Assembly: GCA_010279815.1 (NCBI GenBank)
Contig: QEOQ01000206.1
Location: 880,185 to 944,184 of the forward strand
From: Brachionus plicatilis
Lineage: Eukaryota > Rotifera > Eurotatoria > Ploima > Brachionidae
Length of the DNA: 64,000 nt
Reading direction: 5' to 3'
Made by a program: the position numbers and the translations under genes. Each line of letters starts with the position of its first letter. Within the stretch, counting starts at the first letter, position 1. Below are positions 13,099 through 24,000 of this stretch, one piece after another. Below the pieces are notes generated by a model, which saw only the letters and a program-made list of their open reading frames with translations, did not search any database and had not been told where the DNA came from.

Positions 13099-14262
13099 TT
13101 AAGTGTACAAATCAAAGTCAATTCTTTTCGAATTGTAAAAAGTGCCCGATGCATCTTCGCATCTGCGACACCAAACACCAGTTTCTTTAAATTCTCCTTT
13201 TTCTGCCTTGTCCAGCATTTCTTGAGAAGTGAATGGTCCATAAATTTTAGCATCATCAATATTGTTTTCTTTATAGAGCCATTTAACAACTTTATCTTCA
13301 AGTATTTTTGTTTCAGTATTAGATGTTGATGCTTGTATTTCTTTTTCATTTACTTCATCGGCAAAAATGTCCAATGGTTCAGAAGACTTTGACTCATGTT
13401 CTTTTATTTTTTTTTCCAATGATTGGTATGTTTCTTCATAAATGTCATAAAAGCCTTTGTCAATAAATTGGTTTGCATACCCAGTCAAATTTTCTAAAGC
13501 TTCTTTGTCAGCAAAGGCCTTTTCCGAAAGAGATTCTTGTTTTTCGATTTTTTTCTTTTGCCATCTTTGGCTTGCAGACGAGCCTGTTTTTGATGAGTTT
13601 CCTAGACGCTTTATAGCACGAAGTATTGTCTCATTCATTTGGAGATGCGGAAGAATTTTCTTAAAAAGCTCAATTTTCTCTTCCTCGTCATCGACTTTCA
13701 TTGACTCGGCCTCGGATTCTGAACTTTCGTCTTCAGTGTCGCCCGATTGTTTATGAAGTTGATAGCTTTTCTTAAATGAGTTTATATTTGCCCAATCTAT
13801 ATTGTCCAGCCATGCGTCTTTGATTTCATTCTTCTAAAAAGTAAAATTAATTTAAACCTAGCAAATTTAAATAAAGAAAATTTGTTTATTACATTTCGTT
13901 TCCAATGATAATGCCCTTCAGTGTCAAAGTCTCCTTCTTCCAGTTCCTCTTTCATGTTAAATGGAGTGAGCTTTATTTCGTCATCAAATTCTGATGTTTT
14001 TGACTCTTGGCCAATATCTTTATGAAAATTTTTTTAAATTTTTTTAATAAAACAATTGAAAATTTAAAAAATTTACACCTGCAAGAACTTCACGATTTAA
14101 AGGCTTGTATTTATCAATATTTTCTTCCTCATCAGAATCAAGAGAATGGCTTGTTTTTTGTTTCGATTCATCACCATTATCTGATAGATCAGATTCACTT
14201 TCCTTAGTATAGTGTTTATACTCCTTTTTGTTATCAAATTTAACTCTTTTTTTTACAGGCAT
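13099..14262 (-). CDS. CD2BP2: CD2BP2 (U5 snRNP 52K, Lin1-like), GYF-domain protein
   Basis: Orthologue of CD2BP2/U5-52K, a nuclear U5 snRNP assembly factor that uses a C-terminal GYF domain to bind proline-rich or U5-15K partners. Three exons on the minus strand, 14262-14079, 14017-13893 and 13833-13099, give 347 residues, close to the human length. Diagnostic features are an N-terminal MPVKKRVKFD stretch, a HSLDSDEEE acidic motif, the LTPFNMKEELEEGDFDTEG block, AWLDNIDWAN, and a C-terminus ending FYNSKRIDFDLYT as in vertebrates. The GYF domain occupies about residues 285-347. It keeps WxY and GPF, but the conserved Trp of the binding pocket aligns with Lys and the name-giving GYF tripeptide reads GEF. 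It lies 284 bp upstream of the modular membrane protein gene on the same strand. Confidence 0.93.
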
Positions 14263-15900
14263 TTTTTAATTTTGAATATTTGAATAAAATTTTGAAAGTA
14301 TTTTATAATAATTTGAAAAAATTTCAATCTACTGAACATTTTTTATGAATGCAAAGCTAAATAAAGTTTACATTATTTCAGAAAATAGTAATTTAAAACC
14401 ACGAAAAAGCTGATTGTTTCATTAAAACTTAAATTTATTTTAGAAATCAAATTTTTATCTACAATTAATAATTGTTAAAGGAAAATTGAAAATTGTAAAT
14501 TACTAAATAATTTGATGAATTTCAAAATTAAATTTTTTAATCATTAAATTCTATTTAATCTGCGTTTGGCACACTTTGGCAGATTTTCTGGAATGTACCT
14601 CCATAAATTAAAAATCGGTTCAAAAATTTTATCATTTATTCTTCCTTAACTAATGATAAAGTAAAAATCAAATCTGAATCCAGTCCAAATTAGTCATTTG
14701 CATTAATCCATAATAAAGATAGAATTGTGGGAATTGTGAATTTATTTTTGTTTTTTGCTCCAAAATTCATAATACTCATTCATTTTCGACCAAACTTTAT
14801 AAAACAATTTTCAAAAGCGCAAAAATCTGGACCGATTTTTCCCAGCCTCTTTAAATTTTAAATTTTTTATTTTCATAGCATATTATAGCATAAAAAGACA
14901 ATTCTTTTCTGAATAAGTCACTGTCAAGTGTCTTTTTGAAAAATTCAAGTTTTGAAATATAAATTAAAATTTCCAAAATTTAATTCTGGTAATCAAATTT
15001 CTCAAGTAAAGTACTAAAACTTCGGTTCACTCTCATTAAATAGACACAAAAATGAAAATTTAATGATTTAACAGATTAGTGAATATTTTTTTTTTCCCAA
15101 ACGATTATCTAAATATCTATCAATCTATTCAACTTATTTTTTTTTGTATTAAGTTTTATTCTCTTTGAATATCGTTTATTTATTTAACAATGAACAGAAT
15201 GATCTGAATTATTTTTTAACATTTTTTAGAAAAATCTAGGATATTTTGATTTTTCAAATACCAACAATTATAATTTGTCTATTCCGAGCTAATTGTATTT
15301 TATTGTTTTTTAATTGTAATTTTTTTTTTGTACCTTGAAGCGAAAAGTTGAATTTGATGATTTTCAAGATCAATAATGACTAGCAACACTACAAAAGTCA
15401 ATTTTTTTTTGAAAAATATTATTAAATAAAATATTACTATTAAATTATTACTATTAAATAAGTTATTTAATAGTTAATAAGAAGATGAGATTATCTTAAT
15501 AAATGACTTTTAACCATAAAAATTTTGATAACTGGGAAGTTGACAGCAAAAACACAGAACATTTTGTACAAACATTAATTTTTTCTATAGGCGCTTCAAA
15601 TCAGTTGTCAAAAGCCCAGAAAAAAATTGATTAATTTCAATTCAGTCTCTGCTAAAACTTTTTCATAAAATTGTGTATTCTTTAGGTCAGGTAAGTTTCA
15701 AAGAAAATGTTTAATTTCTGCTGAAGTTTGTTTAGCATTTAATATTTTTTTTATCAATTGATTTTTCATTTATAGAATCTATAAAAAAAATCAAAAATAT
15801 TATGCAAAATTGTTCCTTATTCATTAATCTTAGCTTGACTCATCTTATAATTAGATTTATTTTTTGAGGAATCATTAGATGGATATAGAAATCAATTTCT
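14263..15900. other. A/T-rich intergenic DNA, nothing recognised
   Basis: Low-complexity A/T sequence upstream of CD2BP2. I see no ORF of note, RNA gene or clear repeat until the foldback element that starts near 15905. Confidence 0.5.
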
Positions 15901-15904
15901 GTTC

Positions 15905-16266
15905 AATGTGAAATTCATTACAGAATGATAAAAAGAACAGAAAGAAATGTACAAAAACTAAATAACTTTTTTTCTAAAGGTTTAAACTTAATTCTGTTAA
16001 TGCAACTTAGTGCAACATTCAAAGTTGCATCAAATATCAAGGTCTGCTAAATTTGCAGAGTTTAGCAGAAATTAAATTTCAATATAATCGAGCGTGGTGC
16101 ATTTTGCAGAGATTTTGCACATCATTAGCAGACTTTTACAGTTGATGCAACTTTGAATATTGCACCATTCTGCATTAAACATCACAGAATTAATTTTAAA
16201 CTTTTAGAAAAAAAGTTATTTAATTTTTTTGCACTTTGTTCTGTTCTATTATACTGAAATTCACAA
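15905..16266. mobile_element. Foldback element copy A
   Basis: A long imperfect palindrome centred near 16085. The left arm, with AAATAACTTTTTTTCTAAA and then AACATTCAAAGTTGCATCAA, reappears reverse-complemented in the right arm as TTGATGCAACTTTGAATATT and then TTTAGAAAAAAAGTTATTTA. Matching extends outward to TGTGAAATTCA near 15907 and its mirror near 16264. No coding capacity. Its internal order (AATAACTTTTTT, a CTGTTAATGC-like block, GTCTGC, TTTGCAGAG) resembles the better preserved copy at 35067-35420. Exact ends and target duplication are eroded. Confidence 0.75.
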
Positions 16267-16386
16267 TATCCTGTTGAACGAGCTTTAGAATTATTGTTTT
16301 TTTTCTTGATGCACAATTTCTGCATCTAAAAAAAGCTTACTTTTTCCACTTAAATCGAATTGAAATCATTTTTAAAATTCATTTTT

Positions 16387-16810
16387 CTTATTTTTGACTC
16401 AAGAAAAGCTTTAAACACTGTGGACCATTATGTTCTTTTTATAAAATTACGCTGTTATGGTTTTGGTAAATCATCAACTACAAAATTGGTATATTATTTT
16501 GTAAGCACAACCCAATTGTGAAAATTATGAATCGTATTTATATTAATTGGTCAAAGCCCAAAATTATGTTTATTTCAAACAAAAGAAATATTGCTTTCCC
16601 GAATAATCTTGAAATTAACGGGAAATTTTTTAAAAAGTTGATCTTTTTGAACTAGGAGTGATTATTGATAACAAGCTTACATTCTTGTAATGCGTCATAA
16701 GTATAAGAACTTTTTTAAATAAACATTCTTATGCAATAAAGAAGTTTTTCTTTTTGCCCTTTAAAAGTAAGCCTCAATTTTTCGAGTAATTTATCATTCC
16801 GTTCTTAGAC
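16387..16810 (+). mobile_element. Decayed non-LTR retrotransposon RT fragment 1
   Basis: Translation with frame changes gives pieces of a LINE reverse transcriptase. IFDSRKALNTVDH, then IKLRCYGFGKSS, matches the LDFSKAFDTVxH / KLxxYGIxG region, followed by KIMFISNKRNIAFPNNLEIN and GVIIDNKLTF. Between these, the segment expected to carry the catalytic YxDD is missing. Stops and frameshifts make this a dead relic. Confidence 0.75.
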
Positions 16811-16899
16811 TATCAGGCGAAAAATTACGCCAATATCACGAAAATTCTAGCCAAAAAGACCCGAGTCGCACTGTAAGCAGCACCACCAGTTTACAGAGC

Positions 16900-17410
16900 G
16901 ACTTATATACAATAAACGACTGATCAAACTAGCAGCTGATGATATTTAACATCTCGAAATACAAAATAATGCATATAGACAATAACAACCCAAAAGAAAC
17001 CTACACAATTTCAGATCACATTTCAAAAACAAAAATTAAAATAACCGAAACTACAAGCGAAAGAAACATTTGAATCTCAAATGATCCAAAGCCATCACAC
17101 CAAGCCAGTAAATCCGCTGCTAATGCAAACATAATACTCATTAAATAATGCTTTACTTTTTTGTATAAGTGGGCGGCCAACTTTGGAAAAAGCTTTACAC
17201 ATGTTATGTTAGACCATACTTGGAATTTGCAAACCCAGCCTGGAGTCCATACACCCGGATAGACAGAAAATTGATAGAAAAATTATAACACTGAGCCACG
17301 AAAACCATAAATGATTTCTAAAGCCTAAAGTATGAAGATCGATGGAGCAAACTAGGGCTAACTACATTAACTTTAAGGTACATTCGCGTATACCCAAATC
17401 TAACCCCTAA
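16900..17410 (+). mobile_element. Decayed LINE (CR1/L2/Rex-like) RT C-terminal fragment 2
   Basis: A second relic, readable mostly in one frame: FNISKYKIMHIDNNNPKETY, ETTSERNI, SNDPKPSHQASKSAANAN, then YVRPYLEFANPAWSPYTRID and LKYEDRWSKLGLTTL. This block order is the familiar C-terminal part of CR1/L2/Rex-like LINE reverse transcriptases. Several in-frame stops and indels show it is inactive. It lies directly after fragment 1 but covers overlapping protein regions, so two insertions or a rearrangement are likely. Confidence 0.82.
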
Positions 17411-17793
17411 CCCAAATCATTTTTACTGAACAAAATATTATATTTACTGATTAATTCTATTATTTTTACTGAAGCGATAATCATATGCCTTTTTTTTAGT
17501 CAACTAATAAATAATTAAATAATTAATAAATAATTTGTCATAATAATTAGTCGATTTTTGTATTTTATCAATCGATTGGAGTCGATTACCAACACTGAAA
17601 CTGCTTAAAAAACTGAAATTGATTTTAGAAATTTAAATGAGTTGAAGATTTATATTAATAATTAATAATTAATATATTCATTATTTATATAAATCAATTA
17701 ATTTCAAAAAATAAATTATTTAAATGTTTTTCTTTTTACTTTTTTTTAATAAATGGGCTGAATCACCCATGTCTAGGTTTTGGCCTTTTTGAT
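17411..17793. other. A/T-rich spacer, nothing recognised
   Basis: Simple A/T-rich sequence with short AATTAATAAATAATT-like runs between the LINE relic and the possible orphan exon. No feature supported. Confidence 0.4.
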
Positions 17794-17919
17794 TTAGTAC
17801 TTTTCTCGACAAAGTTGACAGTTTGCTTTAGTAGACGTTCTAGAACAGTCATAGTGCTGCTTAAGCAGCTCACAAATAATGTTCCCTTTAAGAACATCTT
17901 TTTTGAGAAAATAAATGCT
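17794..17919 (-). CDS. Possible terminal exon of an unidentified small Cys-containing protein
   Basis: A TTTTCTTTTCAG acceptor at 17921-17920 is followed by a 41-codon frame ending in TAA (17796-17794). The peptide starts SIYFLKKDVLKGN and ends NCQLCREKY, with four Cys (IICELL, YDCSRT, ANCQLCR). The acceptor is good and the composition is less A/T-biased than the flanks, which is why I list it. I could not find a convincing upstream exon with an ATG and donor. It may be a pseudo-exon or belong to a distant first exon. Not recognised. Confidence 0.3.
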   Translation of the reverse strand, partial: SIYFLKKDVLKGNIICELLKQHYDCSRTSTKANCQLCREKY

Positions 17920-18460
17920 CTGAAAAGAAAAATTTAACAAAAATTTTATGTTATAAATTTTATGCTTGTTAATTAATATTATATACAAAGCGGATAATAA
18001 TTTTGATTGAAAATTAAATACTATGCATGAGAATTTTCAGCTGAATTTTTGGTTTGTTCAATTGAGAATTTTTAGGATTATCTAATAATTGAACTGCTTT
18101 CTAATTCGATGTGTCAACATATTCAATAAAATTTTTTAAACAATAAAATAAAAGGCATTTTTTTTCACAAGTCCAAATAAATCAAATCATTCTTAAAAAT
18201 ATTCGGTCAAAAAATACAGCTTTTTCGTTTATTTAACAAAATATTTAAAAGTCACAATTATTTTCAAGATTTATTCCAACATTTCAATAAACCAATAATA
18301 CATAATAAACAGCTATAATAAAAGTTTAAATTAAAAAATAGGTATCATAAGCAAAAAAAATAATGACAGAAAAATATTAGAAACAAAGACCAAATCATAT
18401 TTAACCAGAGTTAAAAGCCACAAGTCTTTATTCAGGTACAAGTTGGGCCTAAATTTTAGA

Positions 18461-18639
18461 TGACTTGGACTTTAATTTTGATGACTTTGACTCAAATTAA
18501 GCCTCCAAAATAACTATCCGGAACGGCAAAAAAATCATTAGTCAGTCATGAACACGGCCGCATGAATTTTTTGCAGTTCCATGTAGCTACTTTAAGGCCT
18601 AATTTAAGTAAAAATCACTAAAATTAAAGTCCAAGTCAG
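18461..18639. repeat. Short foldback/MITE-like inverted repeat
   Basis: TGACTTGGACTTTAATTTT (18461-18479) is exactly mirrored at 18621-18639. Similarity continues inward through about 75 bp per arm to a loop near 18550 that contains ATGAACACGGCCGCATGAAT. No target duplication or coding capacity seen. Probably a small non-autonomous palindromic element. Confidence 0.7.
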
Positions 18640-20358
18640 ACGAGGACTTAACTGTGGAACTTATTTACAAAATACTTTATTTTATTATCCCAGAATTTAA
18701 AACATACTAATAAATATAAGTCCAGTCTTGGAAAAGTGATGGTAAAGTATGGAAAATTAAATTTGAAAATATTCTTAACTCTGAGTTTTACAATTTTTCG
18801 AAATTTTCTATCAATATTTTGATCATTTTATGTATCTTGAAATAACAAAAAGCTTAAGATTTAAATTGCTCACTTCAGCATTCTTAAAATTATAAAGTAA
18901 ATTTTTCTTTAAATCTCTGAATCTTTGATACGATTTCAGAGTTTTTTAACAGCCTTTTTTAAGGGTCAACAATTTTATTTCAGAATTTGGCAATATCTGT
19001 ATCTAAAAAACAAATTGATATTTACTTTTTTTTAGTCTTTACATTCTCAGGATACTGTTTAAACCATGGCTAAAACAAATGGCAGAAAACTAACTGATTT
19101 CGAATTATTGGATAAAAAACTAATTAAATAAAAAATTCAAAAAGGTTTCGCTCTAACATTTTAAATAAGTTGATTTTGAATTTAGAATAAAAAAAATAAA
19201 TCCAATATACATTTTTAGAATCTTAAGAGTAATTAAAATTTATAAAGTTTCAAAAATTTATGAAAAGAATCAAAACTGCTAAACTTAAATAATTTAATTT
19301 TTTTTTAACTCTAAAGCAAACACCAAATTATTTTCATAACCAAAAAAGAACTATTAAAGAAATAATCAAAATTAAACAAAATTTTTAACAATTTTAATTT
19401 TAAAACAATGTTTGTTTTTTGTTTCTCATATAATTTAACTAAAATTAAGTTAAGAATTAATTATTTTTTTATTTAAGTCTATAAATTTTCAATATAAATA
19501 TTTTTTCTAGTTTTAATAAATTTTAAATTTTCGTTTTAAATTGGAAATAATAAAATTTCTAAAAAACGATGATATTTTTAATGTAATTGTAGTTTATTTC
19601 ATTAATGTTTATTTGATTGATTGAAAAAGGATAGCATAGGCAAAAAAATAGTTTTCATTAAGTTTTTTCTAAATGCAGTTTTCACATTTTCCTTACAAAT
19701 ATTCGAATAATTGTACCTGTAATATAAACCGATACAAATTTTATAGAAATAGATAAGATAAAAAGAATAAAATGAATTGCCTTTAAATTTTTTTTTTTAA
19801 ATATTAAATAAAAGTCAAGAATTTCATGTGGCTTGAGCAGATCTTAAAACTTTATTTTTCCTTGAAAATGATCATATTAAACAGATGAATAAAAAGTAAT
19901 GTTGAAAAAAGATGATTTTTTACGGGAGATTTTTCTTAATTAAAATTTATGATAAAAACATGATCAAAGAATAAATATAATATTTGTGACTTGTTTATAA
20001 TGACATATGGGACATTGGCTTGTATACAACAAAGCCCTAATCAATTTTGTTTCCATATTTTAAAAAATTTTTTTGGTCCGTAAGTTCAAATCAATATTCA
20101 AGTAGATACGTCATAGAAATATTTTAAAATAATTAAATTTCTTTATTATAAATTAAACGAGATTGTGTTACTGGCTAACTTAAAAAATTTAAGTTCAATA
20201 AGAAAACATTGAAACGTTCACTGTTTAAAAAATATTAAAAATTCAAGCATAATTGATCGATTCATGTTTTAAGCTAAGTTAATACTAAGCCAGGTAAAAT
20301 ACCGAATAATTTAGGCTTTTGCTTATTTTTATTTATTTATTCACAGATTCTAGGTCGA

Positions 20359-20899
20359 TTTTTTTTCTAAAACAAGCTTTCACTTTTTATCATATTGATT
20401 TTGAAGAACATGTTTGTTGCAACGTGGCCGTCGATCATATTGAAAACCATTTTTTTCAGCATTTAAGTCTCTTGATATCATTGTTCCTGTCTTTATTACG
20501 ATTTTAAATTTATTCAGTACTAACACGAAATAATTTTATAAGTTTGTCTTTGAGTCATGTTAAATTTCGCAGATAAATTTTGTAATTTAAAACTCATGTC
20601 TAAGGTGAATTTTTAAAAACAGGATTTCAATTAAAATAATTAGTTAATTTTCAAAAATTGTTTCATTAAAGAACTTATTAATAAATTTTATTTAAATATT
20701 TTTTAAAATATACTTTTTATGACTTAAAGACCTTAAGTTCAAGATAATTCAGAAAATGGTCGTATTTTGTTTATCTAAAAATTGTTAACAGGAAATTTAC
20801 ACATTTTAAAAATAAAAATTTTGATTTTTATTCTGAAATTTTTATTCTGATTCTTCAAAATCAATATGATTAAAAGTAAAAGCTTGTTTTAGAAAAAAA
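20359..20899. repeat. Separated inverted repeat, two ~50-bp arms
   Basis: 20359-20409 (TTTTCTAAAACAAGCTTTCA through GATTTTGAAGAACA) is present in reverse complement at 20851-20899 with only a few differences; about 440 bp separate the arms. It could be the ends of an old element or two inverted copies of a dispersed repeat. Confidence 0.6.
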
Positions 20900-21052
20900 T
20901 TGAAACAAGATTTGATAGAAAAATAATTTTAATAAATTTTAAAAAATCGGAATTTAATTAAAATAAGTTATGATAATTTTTTAAAATTTGAATTACAAAA
21001 CTTCCGATTAAGACTAAATTTCATTAAAAAATACTCATCTTTGAATTATTAG

Positions 21053-24000
21053 ATGCAAAATTGGTTCAAGTTTCTCAATTTCAAATTAATAATTTTCCTT
21101 TTGGCCTTGACCAATTTCATAAACTTGATTAACTCAGCAGGGAATTTCAACAACGATGAATACTACAAGCTTCTTGGTGTTTCCAAAACTGCTACCACAA
21201 AACAAATACGGATAGCATTCAAGAAACTTGCTTTAGAAAAACATCCAGATAAAAACCAAGTATGAATATGCACTTTTTTATCATTAACTTTCATTAAATA
21301 ATTGAAAGATAAGAGAAAAATTTTATAGTCCTAATAAATATTTAAATTTTTTTTCAGAATGATCCGGATGCAAACGACATTTTTATTCGCATTAACAGAG
21401 CCTATGAGATACTTAAAGATGAAGAATTGCGCAAAAAGTATGATCAATTTGGCGAAGAAGGCCTAAAGGATAATCAAAGTGGCTTCAATTATCAAAGTTG
21501 GAATTTTTACAATCAGAATTTTGGCATTTATGATGACGATCCGGAAGTGATTACTCTTAGCAGATCAGACTTTAGTAATATTAAAAATAAAATTTAAAAA
21601 GGTAAAACAAATTTAAATTTAAGGACACTCTGTTTCAAATAGTGATACTATCTGGTTTATCAATTTTTATTCAACTCAATGTTCCCACTGCCACGAATTG
21701 GCTCCAACTGTAAATTTTACTTTTTACTTTTTTTTTTCAAATCTTATCAAAACTTAAAACTTGTTGTTTCTACGTGATTTTTTATACATCTGAATTGAAG
21801 TTATATAAATAAAATAAAAACCAAGACTTGATTACAAGCATTTTTATCAAAAATTTGCTTATCAAATTTTTTTGCTTGCCTAAAAGTTTATAGGCTTTAA
21901 CCTAAATTTTTATTTTAGTGGAGAGAGTTAGCAAAGCAATTGATCGGAGTTGTTAAAATTGGTGCTGTCAATTGCATGGATGACTGGATGCTGTGCAATG
22001 AAGAACACATTCAATCGTTTCCGTCACTAGTTATGTATCCAAAAGTAATACTTTTATTTAATTTATTTCTAAAATTAGATTAAGGCAAAAAATTTTAATA
22101 AAAACTTTTCATTCAAACTCAATTCAATTAAATTTCGATTCAATTGAATTTCATTCAGAATTTTTGGATCAATTTTTTTACATAGGACATTATATAAATA
22201 AATTTAGTTCTCATATCAGGGCAAGGCGGAATATTTTTCGTTTAAAGTAAGTTATTAAGCGAATATATACTTATTCTTCTTCTAACAAAATTAATTTCTT
22301 TAAATTAGAATTAGAGATGGAAAAAAGTCGGGTAAAACTTCTAATAAAAAATCCATCTAGATTTTCTTTTTTTTAAATATCAAATTGACAATTTGTAGAA
22401 ATTCTTGAAATATTTAATAAAAGATATTTATATATTGTGTTAAAAATAACGTGAATGCTAAAACTACAATTTCAACCAGATACACGATAAAACTGACTTA
22501 ATTTTTTGGTTTTATAAATTCATCTACAACTAGTTTATTAAAATTATAGATACAGTTTTGAAAAAGTTTAAAAATGTATTTTCTAAGATTAAAATACTCA
22601 GATTAAAATTCGAAAGAATCTTTGATTTTTCATATATAAGATCTCAAAATCTAATTTAATTAATAATTAATAAGAATGGTTAATTTTAAAATTTTTGTTT
22701 AATTTAGGCTCAACGCTTTGGTGCAGTTAAAAATTTAGATAATTTGATCAATTTTGCACTTTCATTTGCAAGTGGTAATGTATATAATGTAAACAATTTG
22801 GATTCGTATTCCAAGTTAAAGTCAGATAAACCATGGTTGTTTATTTACTGTTTGTCAAACAGTGTTGATTCAGAGGAAGAACTTAATCATGAATTGAATT
22901 GTCTAGATGAAATGAGTATCAGAAAATTAGCCATTATGTTACATGGTCTTGTAAATGTAGCTAATGTTGACTGTACTTCAAAAACAAATGATGATCTTTG
23001 TACTAAATTGGCGCCAAAACCATCAGCACCAATCTTGTACTATTACAGTCTGCCAAGTTTAGACACTAATCAGCCAAAATCTGTCTTCATATCATTTTCG
23101 GATCATAACAAAATATATCAACAAGTTTTAACTCTACTACCCGATAATAATGTTCTAGAAGAAAACGAATTGCAAGTAAAATTCAAAATTAAATAAAAAA
23201 AAATAGAAAAATTTTTAAAATTTTAAAGAAAATTTTGGAAAATCTGAGAAATAAAGATAAACTAGAAAAACCATGGTTGATTCAGTTTGTAAAAGATTTT
23301 GATCTAAGCCAAGACTTGGAATATAGAAGATTGCCTAATTTAATTGGAAATGGTAAATTTAGAATGTTGTATGTGCACCAAAGTAGATATAATTTTTTTA
23401 AAAGATTTTAATTTCGCTCGGGTTGATTGCAACACATTGACAAGTCTTGATCTATGTAGTCGATTACAAATAGTTAAATACCCGACATTTGTTCTATTCA
23501 AATCTTCCAGCTTTATCTTAAATGGCAAAGTTGATATGGATCAAGACAATTGGTATGAAATTCAATATGGAAATAGAGTTACTTCAGAAGATTTGGCAAT
23601 TTTTGTAAAGGAAAACGCCTACACACCAGTTCGAACACTGACAGAATTTAATTCAGAATTCATGGAAAAAGAACTTAAGCAGCACAAAAAAGTTGCCTTT
23701 TTTGTCGATTTTTTCGCTCCGGTAAGTTTTAATTTGTACTTGTTCAGAAATATATATTTTTTATTAGATTTACTTTTTTTTAGTGAATTTTATTTACTTT
23801 TGTCTTTTTAAAAAAATTTAAACTTAAAAAATTAACAATAAAATTTAATTTAATTTTTTCAGTGGTGTCCACCGTGCATGAACCTATTGCCAGAATTTAG
23901 AAAATCATCTAAACTTGCAAGCTCAAGGACAGTTCTTTTTGGAACAATAGATTGTACCATAAATACTCAAATTTGTGAACAATACAATGTAAGATCATTT

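Larger units (their letters stand above)
17989..21052. other. Intergenic region with two inverted repeats
   Basis: A/T-rich DNA upstream of DNAJC10. It contains the inverted repeat at 18461-18639 and a second pair at 20359-20409 and 20851-20899, listed separately. Short frames here, such as a 21-codon ORF after an ACCATGG context at 19065, lack further support. Confidence 0.5.

Noticed and set aside
19060..19130. 21-codon ORF after ACCATGG
   Set aside because: Very short, A/T-rich and without an exon partner or conservation evidence.
20080..20110. GTTCAAATC resembling a tRNA T-loop
   Set aside because: No acceptor stem, A box or cloverleaf around it.
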